64,000 nucleotides of DNA from Streptomyces sp. CHD11 (lineage in GTDB: Bacteria > Actinomycetota > Actinomycetes > Streptomycetales > Streptomycetaceae), in the NCBI RefSeq assembly GCF_018638295.1, contig NZ_JABTTS010000022.1:42958-106957 (forward strand), in the 5' to 3' direction. The notes below the pieces were generated by a model. The model did not search any database. It was not told the DNA's origin and saw only the letters and a program-made list of their open reading frames with translations. Below, one piece after another: positions 53,848 to 62,109 of the stretch; position 1 is the first letter of the stretch, and each line of letters opens with the position of its first letter. The translations under genes were made by a program, and so were the position numbers.

Positions 53848-54813
53848 TCAGGAACCGGTGAGCACGATCTTCCCGAACTGCCCCCCGGCCTCCATCCGCT
53901 CGAAGCCCTCCCTCGCCCGGTCCATCGGCAGCACCTCGTCGATGACCGGACGGACACCCGTGGCGGCGCAGAAGGAGAGCAGGTCCTCCAGTTCGTCCTT
54001 GGTCCCCATCGTCGATCCGACGATCTTCAGTTCCAGGAAGAAGACCCGGGTCAGCTCGGCGTGCGAGGGCCGGTCGCCACTGGTGGCCCCGGAGATCACC
54101 AGCGTGCCGCCGGGGCGCAGCGACTTCACCGAGTGGGACCAGGTGGCGGCCCCCACGGTCTCGATGACCGCGTCGACCCGCTGGGGCAGCCGCGCACCGG
54201 GCTCCACCGCCTCCACGGCGCCGAGCTCCAGCGCCCGCCTGCGCTTGGCCTCGTCCCGGCTGGTGGCGAAGACCCGCAGCCCGGCCGCCTTGCCGAGCAC
54301 GATGGCGGCCGTCGCGACACCGCCTCCGGCCCCCTGCACCAGCACGGAGTCACCGGGCCGGACCCCGGCATTGGTGAACAGCATCCGGTACGCCGTCAGC
54401 CAGGCGGTCGGCAGGCAGGCCGCCTCCTCGAAGGAAAGCTCCTTCGGCTTGGGCAGGATGTTCCAGGTGGGCACGGCGACCTGCTCGGCGAAGGTGCCGG
54501 GGTAGCGCTCGGTCAGGATGGACCGGGGCTCCCTGGGCCCCACGCCGTGACCGGTCTGGCCGATCACCGAGTGCAGGACGACCTCGTTGCCGTCCGCGTC
54601 GACACCCGCGGCGTCGCAGCCGAGGATCATCGGCAGCTTGTCCTCCGCGAGGCCGACGCCGCGCAGGGACCAGAGGTCGTGGTGGTTGAGGGAGGCGGCC
54701 TTGACCGTGACGGTGCTCCAGCCGGGGCGGGTCTCGGGAGCGGGACGCTCCCCCGACTCCAGACCGCCGAGCGGCTGGTCGCGGTCGATTCGGGCGGCGT
54801 AGACAGCGAACAT
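53848..54813 (-). CDS. Zinc-binding-type alcohol dehydrogenase / quinone oxidoreductase
   Basis: The 321-residue MDR-superfamily oxidoreductase has the GroES-like N-terminal domain (VKAASLNHHDLWSLRGVG; ILGCDAAGVDADGN) and a Rossmann domain with VLVQGAGGGVATAAIVLG. The catalytic zinc Cys ligand of classical enzymes is not evident, so a zinc-less quinone-oxidoreductase type is likely. It uses NAD(P)H; the substrate is unknown. I chose the ATG at 54813. No strong partner gene is adjacent. Confidence 0.88.
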   Translation of the reverse strand: MFAVYAARIDRDQPLGGLESGERPAPETRPGWSTVTVKAASLNHHDLWSLRGVGLAEDKLPMILGCDAAGVDADGNEVVLHSVIGQTGHGVGPREPRSILTERYPGTFAEQVAVPTWNILPKPKELSFEEAACLPTAWLTAYRMLFTNAGVRPGDSVLVQGAGGGVATAAIVLGKAAGLRVFATSRDEAKRRRALELGAVEAVEPGARLPQRVDAVIETVGAATWSHSVKSLRPGGTLVISGATSGDRPSHAELTRVFFLELKIVGSTMGTKDELEDLLSFCAATGVRPVIDEVLPMDRAREGFERMEAGGQFGKIVLTGS

Positions 54814-55003
54814 GACCTTGACGATAGGGTCCCCGGCCCGCCGGGGGAACCAGGGCCCGCTGTGACACACGCCCTCTTGCCGGCCGCCCCGCGCCGCACG
54901 GCGGCGGCTGCCGCCCGCCCGGCCCCGGACCTCCGGGGTGGCCCCCCGGAAAGAGAGCCGGCCCCGTCCGTACCCGGACGGGGCCGACGAGAACACATCC
55001 GCC

Positions 55004-56242
55004 TCAGCGGCGGGCGACGCCCTCGGCCCGGGCGGCCGCGGCCACGGCGGCCGTCACCGCGGGGGCGACCCGCTCGTCGAAGGGGGACGGGATGACGTAG
55101 TCGGCGGCGAGATCGTCACCGACCACCGAGGCCAGTGCCTCGGCCGCCGCCAGCTTCATCCCCTCGGTGATCCGGGAGGCCCGCACCTGCAGCGCGCCCG
55201 CGAAGATCCCGGGGAACGCCAGCACGTTGTTGATCTGGTTCGGGAAGTCCGACCGGCCGGTGGCCACGACGGCCGCGTACTTGTGCGCGACCTCCGGGTG
55301 CACCTCCGGCTCCGGGTTGGCCATGGCGAAGACGAACGCGCCCTCGGCCATCGACGCCACCGCCGGCTCCGCCACCGTGCCGCCGGAGACACCGATGAAC
55401 ACGTCGGCCCCGGCCAGGGCCGACTCCAGCGATCCGGAGAGGCCGGCCTTGTTGGTGAACGACGCCAGCTCCGCCTTGACCGGCGTGAGGTCGTCGCGGT
55501 CGGCCGACACGACGCCCCTGCGGTCCGCCACGGCGACGTCCCCGATGCCGGCCTCGACCAACATCCTGGCGATCGCGACCCCCGCGGCGCCGGCGCCCGA
55601 GATCACGGCCCGCAGCTCGCCCAGCGCGCGCCCGCTCAGCCGCGCCGCGTTCCGCAGCGCCGCCAGCGACACGACCGCGGTGCCGTGCTGGTCGTCGTGG
55701 AAGACCGGGATGTCCAGCCGCTCCTGCAGCCGACGCTCGATCTCGAAGCACCGGGGGGCGGAGATGTCCTCCAGGTTCACCCCTCCGAAGGACGGGGCGA
55801 GCCGGACCACGGTCTCGACGATCTCGTCGACGCCGGTGCAGTCCAGCGCGATCGGGACCGCGTCCACGCCGCCGAACTGCTTGAAGAGGATGGCCTTGCC
55901 CTCCATCACCGGGAGGGAGGCCTCGGGCCCGATGTCCCCGAGCCCGAGCACGGCCGTACCGTCCGTCACGACGGCGACGACCTGCGACTTCCACGTGTAG
56001 TCGTGGACCAGGTCCGGCTGCTCGGCGATCGCGCTGCACACCTTCGCGACGCCGGGCGTGTAGGCCAGGGACAGATCGTCCCGGTCGCGGATCGGCACGG
56101 TGGCCTGCACGGCCATCTTGCCGCCGCGGTGCAGCGCGAACGCCGGATCGAAGGAATCCAGGGGCTCCGGCCCGCTCTCCGGTTCCTTGTGACCGTTCCG
56201 GCTTTCGCTGTCGCTGCGAGGATTGACAATCTCCGCTGCCAC
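55004..56242 (-). CDS. NAD(P)-dependent malic enzyme
   Basis: The 412-residue enzyme decarboxylates malate to pyruvate. It has the catalytic Tyr region LAYTPGVAKVC, the Lys region GKAILFKQFGG, the metal ligands in VFHDDQHGTAVV and the Rossmann motif ISGAGAAGVA. It is of the short bacterial type, without the phosphotransacetylase domain. NADP preference (as in SCO5261) is from memory of homologues, not from the sequence. The GTG start at 56242 has AAGGGG upstream. Expressed as a single gene, divergent from the ABC operon. Confidence 0.95.
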   Translation of the reverse strand: MAAEIVNPRSDSESRNGHKEPESGPEPLDSFDPAFALHRGGKMAVQATVPIRDRDDLSLAYTPGVAKVCSAIAEQPDLVHDYTWKSQVVAVVTDGTAVLGLGDIGPEASLPVMEGKAILFKQFGGVDAVPIALDCTGVDEIVETVVRLAPSFGGVNLEDISAPRCFEIERRLQERLDIPVFHDDQHGTAVVSLAALRNAARLSGRALGELRAVISGAGAAGVAIARMLVEAGIGDVAVADRRGVVSADRDDLTPVKAELASFTNKAGLSGSLESALAGADVFIGVSGGTVAEPAVASMAEGAFVFAMANPEPEVHPEVAHKYAAVVATGRSDFPNQINNVLAFPGIFAGALQVRASRITEGMKLAAAEALASVVGDDLAADYVIPSPFDERVAPAVTAAVAAAARAEGVARR

Positions 56243-56824
56243 TTGGTTCTACCCCTTAAGTATTTACGGTTGAGGGTTGCCACTCCTGGTGAGGGGTGGG
56301 CGGGACCGCGCAAGGCCCGGAGGGGTTGTGCGTACGGGCCAGACGCGACGGGCGCGCCGCACACGCGCCCTCGAGCCCCGGATGAGGGGTGTAAAGAACC
56401 TTCTTACCGGACGGGGGCCTTCGGCGACGAGTCCATAACGTGAAGGTCACACGCCGACACCCGGAAAACTCGTCCGATATCAGGACAAGACCGGGATGAA
56501 CCTCCAGTAACCCTACAAATACCACCAGCCATCCCTCCCGTGACCTCCATAGCATGGTCGACACCGGAGATCTTCCCGCCGGAATGGTGAATTCCCACAG
56601 ACTGTCCGGCCGTGATGTACCGCACTGGGCCGGTTCGAGCGCGACCCGTTATCCGATTTTGACATCGGGAGACCCCTGAGCGGCGCAGTCCGAATGGCAA
56701 GATGCGGTAATCACACGAGGTCGCGGCACTCGAAGGTGTGTGCTCCCGACGACCCACGGCGATGCCGCACCGGCAGCCGCCGGCCCCATCGGCAACTCCA
56801 CCCATCCGCCGGAGGAACCCCACC
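56243..56824. other. Gap between divergent malic enzyme and ABC operon
   Basis: About 580 bases hold no gene. A TTGACA at 56659-56664 may be the -35 of the ABC operon but no good -10 stands at the right distance. Near 56391-56407 a partly symmetric GTAAAGAACCTTCTTAC sequence may be a regulator site. I cannot name the regulator. Confidence 0.45.
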
Positions 56825-57790
56825 ATGACCGCACGTATCACCCGTCGTACCACCGCCGCGCACTCCCGTCTTGCGGCGGTCGGCGCGATCGCGGTCGCAG
56901 GCGCACTGCTTCTCACCGGCTGCGGTGACCAGACCGACGACAGCGGCAGCGGAGGCAGCGCGGAGAAGGACAAGTCCAGCTCCGCCCCCCTGTTCGACAA
57001 GCTGCCCAAGAAGATCCAGGACGCGGGCGTCCTGAAGGCCGGCACCAACGCCGAGTACGCCCCGATGGAGTTCCAGGAGGGCGGCAAGATCGTCGGTGTC
57101 GACCCCGACCTCGCCGCCGCGCTGGGCGAGAAGCTGGGCGTCGAGGTCGAGTTCACCTCGGGCTCCTTCGACGGTCTGATCACCTCGCTGAACTCGGGCC
57201 GCTACGACATCGCGATGTCGTCCATCACGGACAACAAGCAGCGCCAGGAGGGCCTGGACGACAAGGGCAAGAAGCTCGGCCCGGGTGTCGACTTCGTCGA
57301 CTACTTCGTCGCCGGCACCGCCGTGTACGTGCAGAAGGGCAACCCGAAGGGGATCAACTCCATCGAGGACCTGTGCGGTCAGCCGGCCGCCGTGCAGCGT
57401 GGCACCACCTACGAGAAGGCGCTGCAGGACCAGTCCGAGAAGTGCACGGACGCGGGCGAGAAGAAGATCACGATCCAGTCGTTCGAGAACGACACCGAGG
57501 CCCAGACCCGCGTGAAGTCGGGCGGCGCGGTCGCCGGTGTCAACGACTACCCGGTCGCGGTCGACCTGGCCCGCAAGGCGGACGACGGCAATGCCTTCGA
57601 GATCGTCGGTGAGCAGGTGGACGCCGGTCCGTTCGGCATCGCGGTGAACAAGGACAACAAGGAGCTCACCGAGGCCCTGGAGGCGGCCGTCAACGCGATC
57701 ATCGAGGACGGCACCTACAAGGAGATCCTGGCCAAGTGGGGCGCCGAGACCGGCGCCATCGAAAAGGCCACGATCAACGGCGGCAAGTGA
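56825..57790 (+). CDS. Polar amino-acid ABC transporter binding lipoprotein
   Basis: The 321-residue precursor has a lipoprotein signal (VGAIAVAGALLLTGCGDQ; lipobox LTGC) and a family-3 periplasmic binding domain (AGVLKAGTNAEYAPMEFQ; VDPDLAAALGEKLGVEVEF; SGRYDIAMSSITDNKQR). It delivers glutamate, glutamine or a similar amino acid to the permease encoded next. CGGAGGA precedes the ATG. The specificity is inferred from the family. Confidence 0.93.
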   Translation: MTARITRRTTAAHSRLAAVGAIAVAGALLLTGCGDQTDDSGSGGSAEKDKSSSAPLFDKLPKKIQDAGVLKAGTNAEYAPMEFQEGGKIVGVDPDLAAALGEKLGVEVEFTSGSFDGLITSLNSGRYDIAMSSITDNKQRQEGLDDKGKKLGPGVDFVDYFVAGTAVYVQKGNPKGINSIEDLCGQPAAVQRGTTYEKALQDQSEKCTDAGEKKITIQSFENDTEAQTRVKSGGAVAGVNDYPVAVDLARKADDGNAFEIVGEQVDAGPFGIAVNKDNKELTEALEAAVNAIIEDGTYKEILAKWGAETGAIEKATINGGK

Positions 57791-57821
57791 CGCCCCGAGC
57801 ACGTACTGAAGGGCAGTCACC

Positions 57822-58790
57822 GTGACTGACAAATTCGACAAGGAGACGGCCGGCGCCCGCCCGGCGCCCGCCGTCTCCAAGGAGGACGCGGCCACCGTGC
57901 CGCCCTCCGAGATCAAGGCCATCCCGGTGCGCCACTACGGCCGGTGGGTCAGCGGTGTCGTCGTGCTGGCGCTGGTGGCCCTGCTCGTCAACGCCTTCGC
58001 CACCGCCGAGAAGATCCAGTGGCAGGCCGTCGGCGACTACGTGTTCGACGGCACCGTCCTCGCCGGTGCCGGCCGTACCCTGCTGATCAGCGTCCTGGCG
58101 ATGATCATGGGTGTGGTCCTCGGTGTGATCCTGGCCGTGATGCGGCTGTCGAAGAACCCGGTGACGAGCTGGGTGGCCTGGCTCTACATCTGGTTCTTCC
58201 GCGGTACGCCGGTCTACGTGCAGCTTCTGGTGTGGTTCAACCTGGCGCTGATCTTCCCGATGCTGAACCTCGGCCCGTTCTACAAGGACGAGATGGTCGA
58301 CGTCATGACGCCGTTCATGGCGGCCCTGCTGGGTCTTGGCCTGAACGAGGCGGCGTACATGGCGGAGATCTGCCGCGCGGGTCTGACGTCCGTCGACGAG
58401 GGACAGACCGAGGCCTCGCACGCGCTCGGCATGAGCCAGGGCAAGACGCTGCGGCGCATCGTGATCCCGCAGGCGATGCGCGTGATCGTGCCGCCGACCG
58501 GCAACGAGTTCCTCAACATGCTGAAGACCTCGTCACTGGTATATGCGGTGACGTACAACGAACTGCTGCGCGCCACCTCGACCATCGGCTCCACGTCGTA
58601 CGCCGTGATGGAGATGCTCTTCGTGGCGTGCATCTGGTACCTGGTCATCACCAGCGTCTTCAGCGTCGGTCAGTTCTACCTGGAACGCCGCTTCGCACGC
58701 GGTTCGTCCCGCAACCTGCCGCAGACCCCGTGGCAGAAGATCAGGACCAACATGATGGCCTTCAGCCGCGAGAGGAGCAGCAGGGTATGA
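57822..58790 (+). CDS. Polar amino-acid ABC transporter permease
   Basis: The 322-residue permease has a cytoplasmic N-terminus of about 45 residues and then the HisM/GlnP-type transmembrane domain with WFFRGTPVYVQLLVWF and the EAA motif EASHALGMSQGKTLRRIV. Start GTG at 57822. It is probably a homodimer because no second permease gene is present. The stop overlaps the ATPase start (ATGA). Confidence 0.94.
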   Translation: MTDKFDKETAGARPAPAVSKEDAATVPPSEIKAIPVRHYGRWVSGVVVLALVALLVNAFATAEKIQWQAVGDYVFDGTVLAGAGRTLLISVLAMIMGVVLGVILAVMRLSKNPVTSWVAWLYIWFFRGTPVYVQLLVWFNLALIFPMLNLGPFYKDEMVDVMTPFMAALLGLGLNEAAYMAEICRAGLTSVDEGQTEASHALGMSQGKTLRRIVIPQAMRVIVPPTGNEFLNMLKTSSLVYAVTYNELLRATSTIGSTSYAVMEMLFVACIWYLVITSVFSVGQFYLERRFARGSSRNLPQTPWQKIRTNMMAFSRERSSRV

Positions 58791-59548
58791 CGGCCATGGT
58801 GAAGTCCGAGGGCGTCCACAAGTCCTTCGGCGCGGTCCAGGTCCTCAAGGGCATCGACCTGGAGGTCAGGAACGGCGAGGTGTTCTGCCTCATCGGCCCC
58901 TCCGGTTCCGGCAAGTCGACCTTCCTGCGGTGCATCAACCACCTGGAGAAGATCAACGCGGGCCGTCTGTACGTCGACGGCGAGCTGGTCGGCTACCGCC
59001 AGAAGGGTGACAAGCTGTACGAGCTCAAGGACAGCGAGGTCGCTCTGCAGCGCCGGGACATCGGTATGGTCTTCCAGCGCTTCAACCTGTTCCCGCACAT
59101 GACGGCCGTCGAGAACGTCATGGAGGCGCCCGTCCAGGTCAGAGGCGTCAGCAGGGGGCAGGCGCGGGAGCGTGCGATGAGTCTCCTGGAGCGGGTGGGT
59201 CTCGGTGACAAGGCCAAAAACTACCCCTCGCAGCTCTCCGGCGGCCAGCAGCAGCGGGTGGCGATCGCCAGGGCGCTCGCCATGGATCCCAAGCTGATGC
59301 TCTTCGACGAGCCGACCTCGGCCCTCGACCCGGAGCTGGTCGGTGACGTCCTCGACGTCATGCGCGACCTCGCCGAGTCGGGCATGACGATGGTCGTCGT
59401 CACCCACGAGATGGGCTTCGCCCGCGAGGTGGGCGACAGCCTGGTGTTCATGGACGACGGCGTGGTGGTCGAGGCCGGCAACCCGCGTGAGGTGCTGACC
59501 GACCCCCAGCACGAGCGCACCAAGTCGTTCCTGTCCAAGGTGCTCTGA
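58787..59548 (+). CDS. Polar amino-acid ABC transporter ATPase
   Basis: The 253-residue ATPase has Walker A GPSGSGKSTFLR, Q-loop MVFQRFNLFPH, signature LSGGQQQRVAIARAL, Walker B LMLFDEPTSALD and H-loop VVVTHEMGFA. It energises the permease at the cytoplasmic face. AGAGGAG precedes the ATG by about 8-13 bases. Confidence 0.97.
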   Translation: MTAMVKSEGVHKSFGAVQVLKGIDLEVRNGEVFCLIGPSGSGKSTFLRCINHLEKINAGRLYVDGELVGYRQKGDKLYELKDSEVALQRRDIGMVFQRFNLFPHMTAVENVMEAPVQVRGVSRGQARERAMSLLERVGLGDKAKNYPSQLSGGQQQRVAIARALAMDPKLMLFDEPTSALDPELVGDVLDVMRDLAESGMTMVVVTHEMGFAREVGDSLVFMDDGVVVEAGNPREVLTDPQHERTKSFLSKVL

Positions 59549-59559
59549 CCGCGGTCCCG

Positions 59560-59610
59560 CGCACGGGTGGAGGGCGGTACGGATCTTCCGTACCGCCCTC
59601 CACCCGTGCG
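59560..59610. terminator. Strong bidirectional terminator with a 23-bp perfect stem
   Basis: Bases 59560-59582 pair perfectly with 59588-59610 around ATCTT. It starts 11 bases after the ATPase stop, and its other arm touches the stop codon (59611-59613) of the convergent methyltransferase. It is among the most stable simple hairpins in the window. Confidence 0.9.
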
Positions 59611-60381
59611 TTACTTCAGCGCCAGCAGCAGGGTGTCCGACGGCGAGCACCACACCGGCCGCGCCTCGGCGAACCCCTTCTCGCGCAGCACGCGCGCGTG
59701 CCACGCCGCGGACGGCATGTCGCCGTCGGCGTGTTCGCCGTAGATCTCGAAGCGGCGGGCCGTCGGCTCGGCGAGGACCGGGTCCTGCGCCGCGAGCTGC
59801 CACCACTCGGCCCAGTCCAGGGCGCCGTCGGCCCTGGCCCGGTCCATACGGGCATGGCGCTGCGCCCGCTCGGCCGCGTTGATCCGGGGCGTCGCCTCGT
59901 CGATCATGTGATCCGCGTTCATGAAGACACCGCCGTCGCGGGTCAGCCCCGCGATGTGCCCGTAGAGGTCCGCGAGCGGTTCCTGGTGCAGCCAGTGGAG
60001 CGCGGTCGCGGTCAGTACGGCGTCGTAGGAGTCGTACGGCAGGGCGTCCGCCCAGCCGGGGTCCTTGAGGTCGGCGGTGACGAACGTGACCCGCTCGTCC
60101 CCCGCGAAGGTGCCCTCGGCGATGGCCAGCAGTGCCGGGTCAAGATCGACGCCGGTGCTGGTGGCGCCGGGGAGACGGGCGAGCAGCCGGGCGGTGATGG
60201 TGCCGGTGCCGCAGGCCAGGTCCAGCACGCGCGGGGCGGTGCCGGCGAGGGCCTCGACCATGTCGAGCATGACCCGGAACCGCTCCTCGCGGTCGGGCAT
60301 GTACCACTCCTGCTGCCGGTCCCAGCTCTCCTGCCAGGCGTGCCAGTCGGTGGCGGCCGTGGTGGTGCGCGCGTCCGTCAT
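59611..60381 (-). CDS. Class I SAM-dependent methyltransferase
   Basis: The 256-residue enzyme has motif I VLDLACGTGTITARLLARL, acidic strand end in STGVDLDPALLAIAEG, and SYDAVLTATALHWLHQEP. The acceptor is unknown; a small molecule is likely. I chose the ATG at 60381; the extra codons before it are not homologous. It is transcribed towards the ABC operon, and its own promoter lies in the 99 bases before the CGNR gene, so the two are divergent. Confidence 0.9.
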   Translation of the reverse strand: MTDARTTTAATDWHAWQESWDRQQEWYMPDREERFRVMLDMVEALAGTAPRVLDLACGTGTITARLLARLPGATSTGVDLDPALLAIAEGTFAGDERVTFVTADLKDPGWADALPYDSYDAVLTATALHWLHQEPLADLYGHIAGLTRDGGVFMNADHMIDEATPRINAAERAQRHARMDRARADGALDWAEWWQLAAQDPVLAEPTARRFEIYGEHADGDMPSAAWHARVLREKGFAEARPVWCSPSDTLLLALK

Positions 60382-60480
60382 GAGGCCCTCTCTCGTCCAC
60401 GTCACGTAATACCCTTGTGCCACGGCCGTCTGTTACAAGACCGCGCTTCTGACGATAGATCCACCACGTAAGGACTACAA

Positions 60481-61131
60481 GTGGAACTGGCCTATTACTC
60501 GGACTACGCCGTGCGTCTCGTCAACACCGAGGAACCGGCCCGGGGAAAGGACACGCTGACCTCGGTCGAGGCCGTCCGCGACCTGTTCGGCGGGAACCAG
60601 TCGGCCGCCCGGCGCACGACCGACGCCGATGTGACGCGGTTCCGCTCGGTCCGGGGCAGGCTGCGCTCGGTCTTCGAGGCGGCGGACGGGGGCGACGAGA
60701 CCCTCGCCGTCGACCTGCTGAACTCGCTGCTGCTGGAGTTCCCGGTCAGCCCGCAGATCTCCGGCCACGACTTCCGCGACGACGACGGCCGCCCCCTGTG
60801 GCACATGCACCTGGCCGACCACCCGTCCAACGCGACCGCGGGCTACGCCGCCACCGCCGCCATGGGTCTCGCCTTCCATCTCACCGAGTACGGCGTGGAC
60901 CGGCTCGGCCTGTGCGAGGCGGCGCCCTGCCGCAACGCCTATCTGGACACCTCGACCAACCGCTCCCGCCGCTACTGCTCCGACCGCTGCGCCACCCGCG
61001 CCAACGTGGCCGCCTACCGCGCCCGCAAACGCCTGGAGGCCGACCGGGCGGAGAGCACCGGCCGGGCCGACGACAGCGCCCAGCCCACCACGGCCAGCGG
61101 TGAACGCCGCTCCGGCGTGCGCGGCCGGTAG
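60481..61131 (+). CDS. ABATE/CGNR-type zinc finger regulator
   Basis: The 216-residue protein has an N-terminal ABATE domain (about 1-130; YYSDYAVRLVNTEEP; HMHLADHPSNATAGYAATA) and a C-terminal CGNR-type zinc finger (LGLCEAAPCRNAYLDTSTN; RRYCSDRCATRANVAAYRAR). The four Cys and basic helix are present, but the name motif reads CATR instead of CGNR. Such proteins are DNA-binding regulators. The last 118 bases are antisense to sodX. Start GTG at 60481. Confidence 0.88.
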   Translation: MELAYYSDYAVRLVNTEEPARGKDTLTSVEAVRDLFGGNQSAARRTTDADVTRFRSVRGRLRSVFEAADGGDETLAVDLLNSLLLEFPVSPQISGHDFRDDDGRPLWHMHLADHPSNATAGYAATAAMGLAFHLTEYGVDRLGLCEAAPCRNAYLDTSTNRSRRYCSDRCATRANVAAYRARKRLEADRAESTGRADDSAQPTTASGERRSGVRGR

Positions 61132-61448
61132 CGGAAGCGGACCCGGCCCAGTACCAGCTCGTCGGGGACCACGCCGTAGTCGGTGCTGTCCCCGCCGGCG
61201 TAGGCGTTGTCCCCGAGCACCCACCAGCCGCCGTCGCGCCGCTCGGCGGCCCGCTTCACGACCAGCAGGTCCTGCTGGAACGGATGCCGCAGCACGATCA
61301 CATCACCGCGTCTGACCCTGGCCCCGTAGTGCACCAGCAGCCGGTCCCCGTGGTGCAGCGTGGGCACCATCGACGGCCCGGTCACCTCGGCCACCCCGAA
61401 GGGCAGCGGCGCCCTCCCCCGCTCCGCGTCCTGCGACAGCTCCGGCAT
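61014..61448 (-). CDS. sodX: Nickel-type superoxide dismutase maturation protease
   Basis: The 144-residue S26-type peptidase has catalytic Ser26 in TGPSMVPTL and Lys65 in LLVVKRAAERR, and GDNAYAGGDSTDYG at the third box. SodX removes the N-terminal extension of SodN so that the nickel hook can form. There is no membrane anchor, so it acts in the cytoplasm. It is divergent from sodN, as in other Streptomyces. The C-terminal 39 codons overlap the CGNR gene on the other strand. Confidence 0.92.
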   Translation of the reverse strand: MPELSQDAERGRAPLPFGVAEVTGPSMVPTLHHGDRLLVHYGARVRRGDVIVLRHPFQQDLLVVKRAAERRDGGWWVLGDNAYAGGDSTDYGVVPDELVLGRVRFRYRPRTPERRSPLAVVGWALSSARPVLSARSASRRLRAR

Positions 61449-61593
61449 CTCCCGGCACCTCCCGGTTCTTCCTCCACCAGTCCCAGTGTGACCCCGGACT
61501 TTTGTCCTAAGCCCGCGGGGGCACCCGCGAAAAGCCGTCCGCCACGGAGTAATGTCCAGTGTGAGAAGACGATCACGAGGAAGGAAACGCTCC

Positions 61594-61989
61594 ATGCTTT
61601 CCCGCCTGTTTGCCCCCAAGGTCAAGGTCAGCGCCCACTGCGACCTGCCCTGCGGCGTGTACGACCCGGCCCAGGCCCGCATCGAGGCGGAGTCGGTGAA
61701 GGCCGTCCAGGAGAAGATGGCCGCCAACGACGACCCGCACTTCCAGACCCGCGCCACGGTGATCAAGGAGCAGCGCGCCGAGCTGGCGAAGCACCATGTC
61801 TCCGTGCTGTGGAGCGACTACTTCAAGCCCCCGCACTTCGAGAAGTACCCGGAGCTGCACCAGCTGGTCAACGACACCCTGAAGGCCCTGTCGGCCGCCA
61901 AGGGCTCCACGGACCCGGCGACCGGCCAGAAGGCCCTGGACTACATCGCCCAGATCGACAAGATCTTCTGGGAGACCAAGAAGGCCTGA
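61594..61989 (+). CDS. sodN: Nickel superoxide dismutase precursor
   Basis: The 131-residue precursor has a 14-residue propeptide (MLSRLFAPKVKVSA), removed by SodX. The mature protein starts with the nickel hook HCDLPCGVY, in which His15, Cys16 and Cys20 bind nickel, and forms a four-helix bundle (hexamer in homologues). It converts superoxide to peroxide and oxygen. AGGAAGGA precedes the ATG. No Nur-box-like TTGCAA pair was seen upstream; -10 may be TAATGT (61550-61555). Confidence 0.98.
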   Translation: MLSRLFAPKVKVSAHCDLPCGVYDPAQARIEAESVKAVQEKMAANDDPHFQTRATVIKEQRAELAKHHVSVLWSDYFKPPHFEKYPELHQLVNDTLKALSAAKGSTDPATGQKALDYIAQIDKIFWETKKA

Positions 61990-62043
61990 TCTCTGGTCGG
62001 GCCGTCCGACCCGCGGTTTCGCTGGTCAGACTCCCTACTGGTC

Positions 62044-62095
62044 CGCACCCGGTCCGCAGGCCGCCGAGAACGGCGTCCATCACGGACCGGGTGCG
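62044..62095 (+). terminator. Hairpin in the sodN 3' region
   Basis: CGCACCCGGTCCG (62044-62056) pairs with CGGACCGGGTGCG (62083-62095), then TCTTCTCC. The loop contains a second stem, GCCG/CGGC. It ends the sodN transcript about 55-105 bases after the stop and protects a potential 3' UTR RNA. Confidence 0.75.
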
Positions 62096-62109
62096 GTCTT
62101 CTCCGTCAC

